A stretch of DNA of 64,000 nt from Streptomyces luteolus (GTDB lineage Bacteria > Actinomycetota > Actinomycetes > Streptomycetales > Streptomycetaceae). The DNA is taken from the NCBI RefSeq assembly GCF_029968015.1, contig NZ_JASCIS010000010.1, forward strand, positions 124,001 through 188,000, written 5' to 3'. The notes under the pieces are model-generated. The model did no database searches and was not told the DNA's origin. It saw only the letters and a list, made by a program, of their open reading frames with translations. Made by a program: the position numbers and the translations under genes. How positions within the stretch are numbered: the stretch's first letter is position 1; each line of letters opens with the position of its first letter. Shown piece by piece: positions 1-13,484 of the stretch.

Positions 1-625
1 CAATGGTCCAGTAGCGGTAGGTGTCGAAGGTCGACTGGGTGCTGAGCAGCACGTACGAGGTCAGTCCGTGGAAGGTCGCGCCGAGCGCGGAGCCGGCGAG
101 GACGAGCCGCAGCGGGGATCCCGCGGCGCGTCCGGAGGCGGCGAGCAGCAGGACGACGGCGCTCGCGGCCATGCCGCCGACGAGGGCCCAGACCAGCATC
201 GCGTAGGGGGAGTCGACCCCGAAGTACGTGAGACCGATCACCACGCCGAGCGCGGCGCCGGAGTTGACGCCGAGAAGTCCGGTCTCGGCGAGCGGGTTGC
301 GCGTGACGGCCTGGAGGAGACAGCCCGCGGCGCCGAGACAGACGCCGACGAGGACGGCGGCGACGGTGCGCGGCAGGCGTACGTCCATGACGGCCAGGCG
401 TACTTGGGCGTCCGCGCGGGCCGAGGGGTCGCCGAGGAGGAAGTCCCAGGCGCGTCCGACGGTGCTGGAGCCGGTGCCGATCAGGAGCGAGAGCAGGGCC
501 AGGAGGAGCAGGAGTACCGCAAGTGCGGCCGCCGCCAGGAGGGTTGGGCGATGTATCCGTTTCGGCCTGGTTATCGGCGGTTCGGTCTGGGCCCCGGACA
601 CCCCGCCCACTTGCGTGATCGACAT
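1..625 (-). CDS. FecCD-family ferri-siderophore ABC permease (3' part cut by window edge)
   Basis: Inner-membrane permease of an iron-siderophore ABC importer. I translated the minus strand from the ATG at 625. It reads a basic N-terminus, a long hydrophobic segment from about residue 34, then the family signature RLPRTVAAVLVGVCLGAAG, followed by QAVTRNPLAETGLLGVNSGA, the loop typical of FecCD/BtuC proteins. About 208 residues are present and the rest lies left of the window. The start is uncertain: no Shine-Dalgarno precedes it and an iron box abuts the ATG, so the mRNA may be leaderless or the true start may be an in-frame GTG a few codons downstream. It diverges from the siderophore operon and very probably imports its product. 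Confidence 0.9.
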   Translation of the reverse strand, partial: MSITQVGGVSGAQTEPPITRPKRIHRPTLLAAAALAVLLLLLALLSLLIGTGSSTVGRAWDFLLGDPSARADAQVRLAVMDVRLPRTVAAVLVGVCLGAAGCLLQAVTRNPLAETGLLGVNSGAALGVVIGLTYFGVDSPYAMLVWALVGGMAASAVVLLLAASGRAAGSPLRLVLAGSALGATFHGLTSYVLLSTQSTFDTYRYWTI

Positions 626-643
626 AAAGTTAGCCTAACCTAA
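625..643. promoter_or_regulatory. Iron box (DmdR1/IdeR-type operator) between permease and siderophore operon
   Basis: The sequence TAAAGTTAGCCTAACCTAA is a near-perfect match, read on either strand, to the actinobacterial iron-box palindrome TTAGGTTAGGCTAACCTAA. It lies in the divergent gap between the FecCD permease and the substrate-binding protein/dhb operon, touching the permease start codon. It should bind a DtxR-family repressor (DmdR1 in Streptomyces) with Fe2+ and shut both directions when iron is plentiful. The match is seen; binding is inferred. Confidence 0.85.
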
Positions 644-768
644 GTGACGCAACGGGTTGCTGCCCGGGGTGAATGCCCCGCCATGCCCAGCTGTGCACCG
701 CCATGCCCAGATTTGCCTACCCGAAGTGCCGTCCGGCACGGGAACCTGAACCTTCGGAGACGTACGCC

Positions 769-1746
769 ATGTCCACTCACACCACTCCTCGCGCCCGGCT
801 GACCGCGGTGGCCGCCGTCACCATCGCCTCCGCGCTCACGCTCACCGCCTGTGGATCGGACAAGGCCGACACCACCGCCAACACCGGTGGCGGCGACGCC
901 AAAAAGGTGTCGGTCACCGACGCCACCGGCAAGAAGGTCCAGGTCCCGGCCGAACCGAAGAACGTCGTCGCGCTCAGCGAGATGGACCTCGACTCCTCGC
1001 TCGCCCTCGGCGTGCGGCCGGTCGGACTCACCGCGGGCCGCGGCCAGAAGGGTGCCCCCGAGTACCTGGCCGGCGAGGCCAAGGGCATCCCCGTCGTCGG
1101 CGCCGTCACCGGACCCGACATCGAGAAGGTGCTGCAGGCCAAGCCGGACGTCATCCTCGCCGGACAGCTCGCCGACCAGCAGGTGCTCAAGCAGCTGTCC
1201 GAGATAGCCCCGACCGTCGTCACCGTCGACAGGACGAAGAGCTGGAAGAAGGCCCTCTCCCTCACCGGCCAGGTGCTCGGCAAGGAGAACGAGGCCAAGG
1301 ACTTCCTCGCCGACTACGACAAGAAGACCGCCGAGCTGAAGAAGAACCTCGGCGACAACGCCGGCGCCACCGTGTCCGTGGCCCGCTACTCCGCCAAGGG
1401 CACCGCCGTCATGCAGCAGGGCGTGTTCATCTCCGACGTCCTGAAGGACCTCGGCTTCAAGCGGCCCGGCATCCAGAACGACAAGGGCCAGGGCCACTCC
1501 ACGCCGCTCAGCGACGAGGACCTGAAGCAGATCGACGCCGACTGGCTGTTCATCGGCACCCTCGCCTCCACCGGCAAGGACGCCGACCTCTTCGGCGAGC
1601 TCAAGGACAAGGCCGCGTACAAGCAGCTCGATGCCGTACGCGACCGGCACGTCACCGAGATCGACGGCTCCAAGTGGACCAGCCTCGGCGGCGCCAACGC
1701 GGCCGTCTCCGTGCTCGACGACATCGAGAAGGCGATGGCCAAGTGA
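769..1746 (+). CDS. Iron-siderophore substrate-binding lipoprotein (FepB/FhuD-like)
   Basis: Extracytoplasmic receptor that delivers ferri-siderophore to the FecCD permease. The lipobox LTAC ends the signal peptide (lipidated Cys28); the mature protein starts GSDK and carries the periplasmic-binding-protein (TroA-like) fold, with the family phrases [20 protein letters not shown] and KPDVILAG. 325 residues, normal for the family. The ATG at 769 is chosen because GGAGA lies 8 nt upstream and the signal peptide starts there; an upstream ATG at 673 would add an unlikely extension. Its stop overlaps the GTG start of dhbA, so receptor and biosynthesis genes are translationally coupled. Confidence 0.92.
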   Translation: MSTHTTPRARLTAVAAVTIASALTLTACGSDKADTTANTGGGDAKKVSVTDATGKKVQVPAEPKNVVALSEMDLDSSLALGVRPVGLTAGRGQKGAPEYLAGEAKGIPVVGAVTGPDIEKVLQAKPDVILAGQLADQQVLKQLSEIAPTVVTVDRTKSWKKALSLTGQVLGKENEAKDFLADYDKKTAELKKNLGDNAGATVSVARYSAKGTAVMQQGVFISDVLKDLGFKRPGIQNDKGQGHSTPLSDEDLKQIDADWLFIGTLASTGKDADLFGELKDKAAYKQLDAVRDRHVTEIDGSKWTSLGGANAAVSVLDDIEKAMAK

Positions 1747-2534
1747 CCCCTTCCGCACCCGAACTCGCAGGCCGCACCGCGCTCGTGACCGGTGCGGGAC
1801 AGGGCATCGGCGAAGCTGTGGCCCGCGCGCTCGCCGCGTGCGGCGCCCAGGTCGTGGCCGTCGACCGTGAGGCCGCCGGCGTCAAGGAACTCGCCGACGA
1901 CTACCCCGGCGGCCAGGTCGTCGCCCGGGAACTCGACGTCACCCTCGGCCCCGCGGTCGACGAGCTCGTCGACGAGGTGGAACGTGTCATCGGCCCGCTC
2001 GACATTCTCGTCAACGTGGCCGGGGTGATGCGCCCCGCGCCCGTCGTCGAACTCACCGACGCCGACTGGGCGGAGACCTTCGCGGTCAACGCCACCGGCG
2101 TCTTCCACACCTCGCGCGCCGCCGCCCGCCACATGAGCGGGCGCCGAGGCGGCTGCATCGTCACCGTGGGTTCCAACGCCGCCGGAGTGCCGCGCAGTTC
2201 GATGGCCGCGTACGCCGCGTCGAAGGCCGCCGCGACCATGTTCACCAAATGCCTCGGGCTCGAACTCGCCCGCAGCCAGGTGCGGTGCAACGTGGTGTCG
2301 CCCGGGTCCACGGATACGGCCATGCAGCGGCAGCTGTGGAGCGAGGACGCGGAGGCGTCCGAGCGGCGCGTCATCGACGGCGACCCGGAGGCGTACCGCG
2401 TCGGCATCCCCCTCGGGCGGATCGCCGCGCCCGCGGATGTCGCCGAGGCGGTGGTGTTCCTGGTGTCGGATCGGGCTCGGCACATCACGATGCATGACCT
2501 GTACGTGGACGGTGGGGCGACGCTTCGGGCTTGA
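1743..2534 (+). CDS. dhbA: 2,3-dihydro-2,3-dihydroxybenzoate dehydrogenase
   Basis: Short-chain dehydrogenase of the EntA/DhbA type that oxidises 2,3-dihydro-2,3-dihydroxybenzoate to 2,3-dihydroxybenzoate (DHB) with NAD+. 263 residues. The nucleotide motif TGAGQGIG is at residues 16-23, the NVAG motif follows at the fourth strand, and the catalytic YAASK (Tyr-x3-Lys) with its upstream Ser is present. The GTG start at 1743 overlaps the stop of the binding-protein gene (GTGA). The EntA role rests on the neighbours dhbC, dhbE and dhbB, since the SDR fold alone is not specific. Confidence 0.92.
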   Translation: MTPSAPELAGRTALVTGAGQGIGEAVARALAACGAQVVAVDREAAGVKELADDYPGGQVVARELDVTLGPAVDELVDEVERVIGPLDILVNVAGVMRPAPVVELTDADWAETFAVNATGVFHTSRAAARHMSGRRGGCIVTVGSNAAGVPRSSMAAYAASKAAATMFTKCLGLELARSQVRCNVVSPGSTDTAMQRQLWSEDAEASERRVIDGDPEAYRVGIPLGRIAAPADVAEAVVFLVSDRARHITMHDLYVDGGATLRA

Positions 2535-2583
2535 ACCGGTCTTACGTCAGCCGTTCGGTTCGGGTTGACCCGGTTGCCGTCGA

Positions 2584-2630
2584 TCGGCCTGCGGCCTCGT
2601 CCTCAAACGCCGGACGGGCTGGATTTTCCT
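2584..2630. repeat. Fragment of the dispersed CTCAAACGCCGG intergenic repeat
   Basis: The 120-bp gap between dhbA and dhbC contains GTCCTCAAACGCCGGACGGG followed by CTGG, a single arm of the palindromic repeat family also found at 13485, 17678, 50042 and 59455. It splits an otherwise tightly coupled operon, so it may have inserted there. Confidence 0.6.
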
Positions 2631-2654
2631 CACGCCCCCTCAGGAGACTTACTC

Positions 2655-3842
2655 GTGACATCCACCCAGGACGTCGCCCCCGCCGAGCCGACGGTCGGCG
2701 CCGCGACCGCGTTGCTCGATGCCTATCGGACCGGTGACACCCGGTTCTTCGCCTCGCCGACGCGTACCCTCCTCGCCCACGGCACCCGCGCCCAAGTCCC
2801 GCACGACGCACGGCCGTTGACCGAGCGGGTCGCCGCGACGCTGCGGGAGCAGCGGGCCGCCGGGGACCCCGCGCCCGTCGTCGTCGGGGCCATCGCCTTC
2901 GACCACGAGGAGCCGGCCGACCTCGCCGTGCCCGAGGCCGTCCGCTGGGGGCCCGCGCTGCACCAGGACCCGCTGATCGGCGTGCCCGCCGAGGCGCCCG
3001 CCGACGCCGAGTGGGACGTGCGCCAGGTGCCGGCGCCCGAGGAGTACGCCGACTCCGTCGCCCGTGCCGTGAAGCGCATGCGGGCCGGGGAGTTCAGCAA
3101 GGTCGTCCTCGCCCGCACCCTCGAACTCAGCTCGCCGCGGCCGTTGGACATACCCGCGCTGCTGCAGCGCCTGGCCCGCCGCGACCCGTCCGGGTACACC
3201 TTCGCGGTGCCGTCCGGGCCCGGCCGTACGCTGCTCGGCGCGAGCCCCGAACTGCTCGTGTCCCGGCGCGGCGGACAGCTCGTCGCCAACCCGCTCGCCG
3301 GGTCCACGCCGCGCAGCACCGACCTCGCCGAGGACGTGCGCCGCGCCGCCGCGCTCCTGCAGTCGCCGAAGGACCTGCACGAGCACGCCGTGGTCGTGGA
3401 CGCGGTGCGCGCCGCCCTCGCCCCGTACTGCGACGACCTCGACGTGCCCGAGCGCCCGACCCTCGTCCGTACGGCCGCGATGTGGCACCTGTCCACCACC
3501 GTCACCGGCACCCTGCGCGAACCGGCCGTGTCCGCCCTGGAGTTGGCGTGCGCCCTGCACCCCACACCGGCCGTGTGCGGTACGCCCACGCCGCTCGCCC
3601 GTGACGTCATCGGCCAGCTCGAACCCTTCGACCGGGGGATGTTCACCGGCATGGTCGGCTGGGGCGACGCCGAGGGCGACGGCGAGTGGGTCGTCACCAT
3701 CCGCTGCGCCGAGGCCGAGCAGGACCGGCTGCGCCTCTACGCGGGCGCCGGGGTCGTCGCCGACTCCTCGCCCGAGGCCGAGACCGCCGAGACCGGCGCC
3801 AAGTTCCGTACCTTCCTGAACGCCGTGGGAGCCGAGCTGTGA
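2655..3842 (+). CDS. dhbC: Isochorismate synthase
   Basis: Converts chorismate to isochorismate, the first committed step to DHB. 395 residues, the usual length for DhbC/EntC. The chorismate-binding fold is seen in the C-terminal two thirds: [25 protein letters not shown], the [10 protein letters not shown] motif and [12 protein letters not shown]. The GTG at 2655 is chosen because AGGAG lies 8 nt upstream and translation from the earlier ATG would run through the intergenic repeat. Its stop overlaps the GTG start of dhbE. Confidence 0.94.
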   Translation: MTSTQDVAPAEPTVGAATALLDAYRTGDTRFFASPTRTLLAHGTRAQVPHDARPLTERVAATLREQRAAGDPAPVVVGAIAFDHEEPADLAVPEAVRWGPALHQDPLIGVPAEAPADAEWDVRQVPAPEEYADSVARAVKRMRAGEFSKVVLARTLELSSPRPLDIPALLQRLARRDPSGYTFAVPSGPGRTLLGASPELLVSRRGGQLVANPLAGSTPRSTDLAEDVRRAAALLQSPKDLHEHAVVVDAVRAALAPYCDDLDVPERPTLVRTAAMWHLSTTVTGTLREPAVSALELACALHPTPAVCGTPTPLARDVIGQLEPFDRGMFTGMVGWGDAEGDGEWVVTIRCAEAEQDRLRLYAGAGVVADSSPEAETAETGAKFRTFLNAVGAEL

Positions 3843-5470
3843 CCATCCCCGTCAGTATCGATGCCCCGACCTGGCCCGAGGAGTTCGCCGAGCGGTACCG
3901 CGCACTCGGCTACTGGCGCGGCGAGACCTTCGGCTCCATGCTCCACGAGCGCGCCGCCGCCCACCCCGACCGCATCGCGATCGTCGACGGCGAGCGCCGC
4001 TGGACCTACGGCGAACTCGACCGCCGCGCCGACCGGCTCGCGAACGGCTTCGCCGCGCGCGGCATCGCCAAGGGCGACCGGGTGGTCGTCCAACTCCCCA
4101 ACGTGGCCGAGTTCTTCGAGGTCGTCTTCGCGCTGTTCCGGATCGGCGCCCTGCCGGTCTTCGCGCTGCCCGCGCACCGCGAGACGGAGATCCGGTACTT
4201 CTGCGAGTTCACCGAGGCCGTCGCGTACATCGTCCCGGACGTCGCCGCGGGCTTCGACCACCGTGCGCTCGCCACCAAGGTGCAGGCCCAAGTGCCCACG
4301 CTGCGCGAGGTGTTCGTGGTCGGCGACCCCGGCGCGGACCCGGCGCACACCCCGCTCACCGACGTGGCCCGCGACGACTTCGTGCCGTACGACGAGCCGG
4401 AACCCTCCGACCTCGCGTTCCTCCAGCTGTCCGGCGGCTCCACCGGCGTGCCGAAGCTGATCCCGCGCACCCACGACGACTACATGTACTCGCTGTGGGG
4501 TTCCAACGAGATCTGCGCCGTCGACGAGGAGTCGGTCTTCCTCGTCGTGCTGCCCGCCGCGCACAACTTCCCGCTCTCCTCGCCCGGTTCGCTCGGCGTG
4601 CTCTACGCGGGCGGGCGCGTCGTCCTGTGCCCGCAGCCCGACCCGGAGACCGCGTTCCCGATCATCGAGCGGGAGCGCGTCACGATCACCGGACTCGTGC
4701 CGCCGCTCGCCCTGGTGTGGACCGACGCCGGGCCGACCGCCCGGTACGACCTGTCCAGCCTCGACGTCCTCCTGGTCGGCGGCGCCAAGTTCAGCGAGGA
4801 GGCCGCCCGCCGGGTGCGTCCTGCCCTGAACTGCACGCTCCAGCAGGTCTTCGGCATGGCCGAGGGGCTCGTCAACTACACGCGCCTGGACGACCCGGTG
4901 GAGACCATCGTCACCACCCAGGGCCGCCCGATCTCCGGGCACGACGAGGTCCGCGTCGTGGACGACGAGGACCAGGATCTGGACGTCGGCGAGACCGGGC
5001 ACCTGCTGACCCGCGGCCCGTACACGATCCGCGGCTACTGGCGTGCGCCCGAGCACAACAAGCGGTCCTTCACCGAGGACGGCTTCTACCGCACCGGCGA
5101 CGTCGTACGGATGACGCCCACCGGGCACCTCGTCGTCGAGGGCCGCGCCAAGGACCAGATCAACCGCGGCGGCGAGAAGGTCGCCCCGGAAGAGGTCGAG
5201 AACGTCGTCCTCGCCCACCCGGCCGTCCACGACGTCTCCGTCGTCGCCGTACCCGACGCGTACCTCGGCGAGCGGACCTGCGCGTACGTCATCCTGCGCG
5301 CCGACGCCGAACCGCTGAAGCCCGTGGCGATCAAGAAGTTCGTACGGGAGCGCGGACTCGCCGCCTTCAAGGTCCCCGACCGGGTCGAGTTCGTCCACGC
5401 GTTCCCGCAGACCGGCATCGGCAAGGTCTCGAAGAAGGACCTTCGCAGCACCGCCGCCGCCGACCAGTAA
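3839..5470 (+). CDS. dhbE: 2,3-dihydroxybenzoate-AMP ligase
   Basis: Stand-alone aryl adenylation enzyme (EntE/DhbE): activates DHB with ATP and loads it on the aryl carrier protein. 543 residues (B. subtilis DhbE is similar). The P-loop-like A3 motif SGGSTGVPK is near residue 198; the A5 region reads [15 protein letters not shown], typical of aryl-acid ligases, followed by YRTGD and the C-terminal lysine region GKVSKKDLR. The GTG start at 3839 overlaps the dhbC stop by 4 bases. Co-located with dhbA, dhbB and dhbC, so DHB rather than salicylate is the expected substrate. Confidence 0.95.
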   Translation: MTIPVSIDAPTWPEEFAERYRALGYWRGETFGSMLHERAAAHPDRIAIVDGERRWTYGELDRRADRLANGFAARGIAKGDRVVVQLPNVAEFFEVVFALFRIGALPVFALPAHRETEIRYFCEFTEAVAYIVPDVAAGFDHRALATKVQAQVPTLREVFVVGDPGADPAHTPLTDVARDDFVPYDEPEPSDLAFLQLSGGSTGVPKLIPRTHDDYMYSLWGSNEICAVDEESVFLVVLPAAHNFPLSSPGSLGVLYAGGRVVLCPQPDPETAFPIIERERVTITGLVPPLALVWTDAGPTARYDLSSLDVLLVGGAKFSEEAARRVRPALNCTLQQVFGMAEGLVNYTRLDDPVETIVTTQGRPISGHDEVRVVDDEDQDLDVGETGHLLTRGPYTIRGYWRAPEHNKRSFTEDGFYRTGDVVRMTPTGHLVVEGRAKDQINRGGEKVAPEEVENVVLAHPAVHDVSVVAVPDAYLGERTCAYVILRADAEPLKPVAIKKFVRERGLAAFKVPDRVEFVHAFPQTGIGKVSKKDLRSTAAADQ

Positions 5471-5491
5471 CACCGAAAGGCCCCGCAGACC

Positions 5492-6124
5492 ATGGCACTC
5501 CCCGCCATCTCCCCGTACCCCATGCCCACCGCGGACGAACTGCCCGCGAACCGGGTGGAGTGGACCGTCGACCCGTCCCGTGCCGTGCTGCTCGTGCACG
5601 ACCTGCAGAACTACTTCCTGCGCGCGTTCAAGCAGGAGCAGTCGCCGGTCACCGAACTGCTCGGCAACGTCGGGCAGTTGGCGAGTCAGGCCCGTGCGCT
5701 CGGCGTGCCGGTCGTCTACTCCGCGCAGCCCGGCGGCCAGAGCCCGGCCGAGCGCGGGCTCCAGCAGGACTTCTGGGGACCGGGGCTGCCCGACGACGCC
5801 TCCGCGAAGGCCATCGCCCCGGCCGTCGCACCCGAGGACGGCGACACCGTCCTCACCAAGTGGAAGTACAGCGCGTTCGTACGGACCGACCTCGCGGAGA
5901 CGATGCGCGCGCAGGGCCGCGACCAGCTGGTCATCGTCGGTGTCTACGCCCACATCGGCGTGCTGATGTCCGCGTGCGACGCCTGGATGCGGGACATCCA
6001 GGCCTTCCTCGTCGCCGACGCCGTCGCCGACTTCTCCCGCGCCGACCACGAGATGGCGCTGCGCTGGGCGGCCGCCAAGTGCGCCGTCGTCACCACGACC
6101 GGAAACACCTTCCAGGGGGCCTGA
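5492..6124 (+). CDS. dhbB: Isochorismatase (no fused carrier domain)
   Basis: Hydrolyses isochorismate to 2,3-dihydro-2,3-dihydroxybenzoate and pyruvate. 210 residues, matching only the N-terminal isochorismatase domain of EntB/DhbB (about 285-310 residues). The catalytic Asp is D37 in LLVHDLQNYF; the K of LTKWKYSAF and the GVYAHIGVLMSACDAW region complete the cysteine-hydrolase-like fold. The C-terminal aryl carrier domain is absent and is supplied by the next gene, 5 nt downstream. AAAGG lies upstream of the ATG. Confidence 0.94.
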   Translation: MALPAISPYPMPTADELPANRVEWTVDPSRAVLLVHDLQNYFLRAFKQEQSPVTELLGNVGQLASQARALGVPVVYSAQPGGQSPAERGLQQDFWGPGLPDDASAKAIAPAVAPEDGDTVLTKWKYSAFVRTDLAETMRAQGRDQLVIVGVYAHIGVLMSACDAWMRDIQAFLVADAVADFSRADHEMALRWAAAKCAVVTTTGNTFQGA

Positions 6125-6129
6125 GCAGC

Positions 6130-6365
6130 ATGGCAACGAGCACACTGACCATCGGGCTGATACGCGCGGACGTCGCCGACGCGCTCGGCGAGGACGTCGA
6201 GGACATCCCCGTCGACGAGAACCTCGTCGACTACGGCCTCGACTCGGTCCGCATCATGGCCCTCCTGGAGCGCTGGCGCCGCGACCACGGCGTCGAGGCG
6301 ACCTTCGTGGACCTCGCCGAACAGCCCGCCGTCGAGGCCTGGGCGCCGCTGCTCGGAGTCACGGC

Positions 6366-6369
<4 letters not shown>
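6130..6369 (+). CDS. Free-standing aryl carrier protein
   Basis: 79-residue carrier protein that holds DHB as a thioester on phosphopantetheine. Motif YGLDSVRIM carries the modified Ser; the following RWRRDHGVEATFVDLAEQP and VEAWAPLLG closely resemble the C-terminal carrier domain of EntB. It is a complete gene: ATG at 6130, stop overlapping the ATG of the NRPS gene (ATGA). Thus the EntB-type fusion is split in two here. The partner enzymes are DhbE (loading), the Sfp-type transferase (pantetheinylation) and the condensation domain of the NRPS. Confidence 0.93.
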
Positions 6370-10339
<3,970 letters not shown>

Positions 10340-10343
<4 letters not shown>

Positions 10344-10642
10344 CCGCCGCCCCCGGATCCGCCCCCGGACCCGCCCCCGGATCCGCCCCCGGATCCGCCC
10401 CCGGATCCGCCTCCGGACCCGCACCCGGGCCTTTCGACCAGCCTGCGGGGGAGCAGGCCCAGGCGCCCACGCACCTGGTGCTGCGCAACACCCGCGCCGA
10501 GCACTCGTTGTGGCCCGCCCACACCCCGGCCCCGGAGGGCTGGCGGGTGGTGCACGGCCCCGCCCCGTACGAGGAGTGCGCGGGACACGTCGAGGGCGCG
10601 ACGGGCGTGGCGGTCGCGGCGGTCGCGGCGGGCGCGGTTTGA
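10340..10642 (+). CDS. MbtH-like protein with repeat N-terminus and divergent C-terminus
   Basis: MbtH proteins bind adenylation domains and aid their folding or activity. Here 100 residues: an N-terminal Gly-Ser/Pro-Ala repeat (about 5-35) encoded by 12-bp tandem repeats, then the family core LVLRNTRAEHSLWPAH...PEGWRVVHGPAPYEEC. The usual last helix, with its WTDxRP-type motif, is replaced by HVEGATGVAVAAVAAGAV. So the front half is well conserved but the C-terminal part is frameshifted or eroded. The ATG overlaps the NRPS stop. Function may be reduced; another MbtH elsewhere in the genome could substitute. Confidence 0.85.
10350..10428 (+). repeat. 12-bp tandem repeats inside the MbtH-like gene
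   Basis: About six copies of a unit close to CCCCGGATCCGC, with GGACCC variants, encode the Gly-Ser/Pro-Ala N-terminal tail of the MbtH-like protein. The array keeps the reading frame. Confidence 0.8.
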
Positions 10643-10656
10643 GCGGGCCCGCAGCG

Positions 10657-11340
10657 GTGGGGGCCCGGCGGCTGAACGTGCCGCCGGGCCTCCACCGCGC
10701 GTCCACGGACGTGGAGTTGTGGCTCACGGGCGAGGACGCGGGCGAGCCCTCCCCGGACGACCTGGCGCTGCTCGACGCCGACGAACAGGCCCGCGCCGCC
10801 GGCCTGCGCCGCCCCGCCGACCGGCGCCTCTACGTCACGGCGCACGCCCTGTTGCGCCGCCTGCTCGGCGCCCGCCTCGACCGCGACCCGGCCGGGCTGA
10901 GCTTCGTCCGCGCACCCTGCGCGGGCTGCGGCGCACCGCACGGCCGCCCGGCCCTGCCGGGCACGCCGGTCCACTTCTCGCTGTCGCACTCGGGGGAGTA
11001 CGCCCTGATCGGCCTCGCGGACCGGCCGGTCGGCGTCGACCTCGAAGCCCTCGCGGACGACGCCGTCATCGACGACCTGTCCGCGTCCCTGCACCCACGC
11101 GAGCACACGGAACTGTCCGCCCTGCCCCCCGGCCCGTCCCGCACGGCGGCGTTCGCCCGCTGCTGGACGCGGAAGGAGGCCTGCCTGAAGGGCACAGGCG
11201 AGGGCCTCACGGAGGAGGGCCTCCGGGACACCCTCGTCGGCACGGGCCCGACCCCGCACCCGCTGCCCGGCTGGGCGCTCGCCGACGTTCACCTGCCGGA
11301 GGGGTACGCGGGGGCGTGCGCGGTGCGGCTCACGGCCTGA
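10657..11340 (+). CDS. Sfp/EntD-type 4'-phosphopantetheinyl transferase
   Basis: Transfers phosphopantetheine from CoA to the carrier Ser of the aryl carrier protein and of the NRPS thiolation domain. Sfp-family motifs are seen in order: VHFSLSHSGEYALIGL, GVDLE (Mg2+-binding acids) and FARCWTRKEACLKGTGEGL. A CxxCGxPHGRP-type stretch precedes them, as in many Sfp homologues. About 227 residues from GTG 10657; a TTG at 10639 overlapping the MbtH stop (TTGA), like the other couplings in this operon, is an alternative, and no clear ribosome site decides. Last gene of the siderophore operon. Confidence 0.92.
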   Translation: MGARRLNVPPGLHRASTDVELWLTGEDAGEPSPDDLALLDADEQARAAGLRRPADRRLYVTAHALLRRLLGARLDRDPAGLSFVRAPCAGCGAPHGRPALPGTPVHFSLSHSGEYALIGLADRPVGVDLEALADDAVIDDLSASLHPREHTELSALPPGPSRTAAFARCWTRKEACLKGTGEGLTEEGLRDTLVGTGPTPHPLPGWALADVHLPEGYAGACAVRLTA

Positions 11341-11349
11341 CCCGCGCGG

Positions 11350-12621
11350 TCACTCCGCCCGGCCGACCGCCCGGCCGAGCAGCCCCACGATTCCGTCGGC
11401 CAGCTCCGTACGCCAGCACAGCCAGTCGTGCCCGCCGTTGAACTCCCGGTACACCGCGTCCTCGTACCCCCGCTCGCGCAGCGCGTCCCGCAGGCGGCGG
11501 CTGCCCGGGACGAGGACCCACTCCTGCTCGCCCGCCGACAGCCAGAAGCGGACCGGAAGGCGCGGCGACTCCCGGACCAGGTTCGTCACCAGCTCCGACT
11601 CCGCCTCGCCCGTGGGCCACCAGAACGACCCCGACTGCGCAAGCGCGTTGCCGAAGCGGTGCGGGGCGCGCAGCGCCGCGTACGCCGCCGTCAGGCCGCC
11701 GAGGCTCTGGCCCGCGAGGACCGTGCGCGCCGGGTCCGTGGTGAGCGGCAGCAGCTCCGCCGCCCAGGGCAGCAGCTCGTCCGCGAGGAACCCCACGAAG
11801 CGGTCGTCGCAGCCCAGTTCGGCCCAGCGTGTGTCCGCGTCGAGCGCCTCGGGGAGCAGCGCCGCGACCGGCGGGATGCGGCCGTCCGCGATCAGGTTGT
11901 CGAGCAGCGTGGCCAGGCCGAGCGCGGGCTGCCAGGACTCGCCGTCGAACAGGACCAGGACCGGAAGGCCTTCCTCCGGTGCGGTGTGGCCCGGCGGCTC
12001 GTAGACCCACACCCGGCGCTCGTTGCCGAGCCGCTCGCCGCGCACCGTGTGCACGCTCACCGCGCCGCACGGCACGTCCGCCCGCACCCGCCAGTCGTCC
12101 CCGCGCGGCGCCTGCGGCAGCTCCACGTACGAGATCGGGCCCGCACCCCAACGCCGTTGCAGAGAACGGGAGTTGAGCGGATCGACGCGGTGCCGGCCGC
12201 GCAGCCACCGCCAGTGCTCGGGGGCGCCGGGCTCGGCCGGTCCCTCGCCCTCGTCCACGCACAGGCTGTACGTGGCCCGCCAGTCGTCCCGCATCCGCAG
12301 CGACCAGTGCCACACGTCCGTGCCCGGCACCCGCTCCATCCGGTTGACCGCGGGGTCGGACGGGTCCGCGACCTTGTTGGGCAGCGCGAGCACGGTCCGG
12401 GTCGCGGGGGAGCCGCGCCACAGGAACGTCACGACCGAGTGGCCGTCCGCGTCCGGGTCGGGCTCCACGAGGGGGGTGCCCTCGGCCGCGGCGGCCCGCC
12501 AGAACTCCGCCTCGTCGACCTCGCCCGCCGCGAGCGCCGCGATCCGCGCGCTCACGGCCCGCTCCACCGGGTGCGGCCGCGGGACGCGCGGCGGCCGACT
12601 GGGCTTGACGGACTCGGGCAT
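11350..12621 (-). CDS. fes: Enterochelin (enterobactin) esterase-like protein
   Basis: Predicted cytoplasmic esterase that cleaves the ferri-enterobactin ester bonds to release iron. 423 residues. It has an N-terminal Fes domain (about 30-190, with FLWRG, VWHWSLRMRDDWRATYSL and DPLNSR) and a C-terminal esterase domain with the nucleophile elbow LAGQSLGG and the terminal catalytic region FNGGHDWLCW. ATG at 12621 has GGAGG 7 nt upstream. It is convergent with the siderophore operon (10-bp gap) and an iron box lies just upstream, so it should be induced with it. Its presence argues for an ester-linked trilactone product. Confidence 0.93.
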   Translation of the reverse strand: MPESVKPSRPPRVPRPHPVERAVSARIAALAAGEVDEAEFWRAAAAEGTPLVEPDPDADGHSVVTFLWRGSPATRTVLALPNKVADPSDPAVNRMERVPGTDVWHWSLRMRDDWRATYSLCVDEGEGPAEPGAPEHWRWLRGRHRVDPLNSRSLQRRWGAGPISYVELPQAPRGDDWRVRADVPCGAVSVHTVRGERLGNERRVWVYEPPGHTAPEEGLPVLVLFDGESWQPALGLATLLDNLIADGRIPPVAALLPEALDADTRWAELGCDDRFVGFLADELLPWAAELLPLTTDPARTVLAGQSLGGLTAAYAALRAPHRFGNALAQSGSFWWPTGEAESELVTNLVRESPRLPVRFWLSAGEQEWVLVPGSRRLRDALRERGYEDAVYREFNGGHDWLCWRTELADGIVGLLGRAVGRAE

Positions 12622-12654
12622 GGCTCGGCCTCCGGGCGACACAGGACAAGGGAA

Positions 12655-12673
12655 AGTAAGGCTCACCTTACCT
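12655..12673. promoter_or_regulatory. Iron box upstream of the esterase gene
   Basis: AGTAAGGCTCACCTTACCT matches the DmdR1/IdeR palindrome, with GGCTCACC centre as in the published consensus. It lies 34 bp upstream of the esterase ATG on the minus strand and 129 bp from the divergent TenA-like gene, so it can control the esterase and possibly both. Confidence 0.8.
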
Positions 12674-12801
12674 GTTCTTGACCTTGTCTGTCCGGTGCCC
12701 CTGTGCCGCCCGTACGCTCCACGCCCACGCCCACGCCCGTGCCGCCCCGCCCGCGCGCAGGCGTGCGCGTACGCTCCGACCATGGATGCGACGGTGCCGT
12801 C

Positions 12802-13473
12802 ATGACGCACACAGCCGCGGCCGTGCTCGCCGCCACCACCGCCGAACTCAGCCCGGACCCCGCCCGCAACGCCTTCGTCGCCGAGGTCGAACAGGGCACG
12901 GCCCGGCAGATCGCGATCAGCACGCTCACCCTGGAGCAGCGCCACGTCATCCCCAGCGACCGGCGTGCCTTCGCCCACCTCGCCGAACGCGCCGCCGCCC
13001 TCGGTGCCCCCGCGAGCGCGGCGTTCTTCGCCACCCTCGCCGAGGGCGAGCGGACCGCCGCCGACCACCTGGCCCCGCTCGCCGCGGCCTGCGGGCTCGA
13101 CGCCGCCGCGATCGACGCGTACGAACCGCTCCCCGGCTGCCAGGCCTATCCCTCCTACGTGGCCCGGCTCGCCCTCACCGGCCACCCGGCCGAGGTCGTC
13201 CTCGCGCTGAGCGCCAACTTCGCCGCCTGGGGCGACAGTTGCGCCCGCATCGGCCACGGCCTGCGCGGGCACTACGGATACGACGACGACTCCTGCGCCT
13301 TCTTCGACTTCTTCGCCGCACCGGCGCCCGCCCTCGCGGAGCAGGCGGAGGCGGCGGTGCAGGAGGGGCTCGACGGGGTGGACGGCCTGGACGTGAGCGC
13401 CGCGTGCCGCTCCGGTCGTCTGCTGCAGAGCTACGAACGGCTCTTCTGGGACACGCTGGCGGGCCTGGCGTAG
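12802..13473 (+). CDS. TenA/heme-oxygenase-fold family protein
   Basis: 223 residues, all-helical and alanine-rich. The pattern FVAEVEQGT at the N-terminus, then LTLEQRHVIPSDRRAF, HLAPLAAACGL, YVARLALTGHPAEVVLALSANFAAWGDSC and SYERLFWDTLAGL at the end, resembles the TenA/thiaminase-II/PqqC-like helical fold. The catalytic Cys of true TenA is not obvious, so I do not assign thiaminase activity. It diverges from the esterase across a shared iron box, so iron control is possible but not shown. Start ATG 12802; no strong ribosome site. Confidence 0.6.
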   Translation: MTHTAAAVLAATTAELSPDPARNAFVAEVEQGTARQIAISTLTLEQRHVIPSDRRAFAHLAERAAALGAPASAAFFATLAEGERTAADHLAPLAAACGLDAAAIDAYEPLPGCQAYPSYVARLALTGHPAEVVLALSANFAAWGDSCARIGHGLRGHYGYDDDSCAFFDFFAAPAPALAEQAEAAVQEGLDGVDGLDVSAACRSGRLLQSYERLFWDTLAGLA

Positions 13474-13484
13474 TCGGCAGGTTC

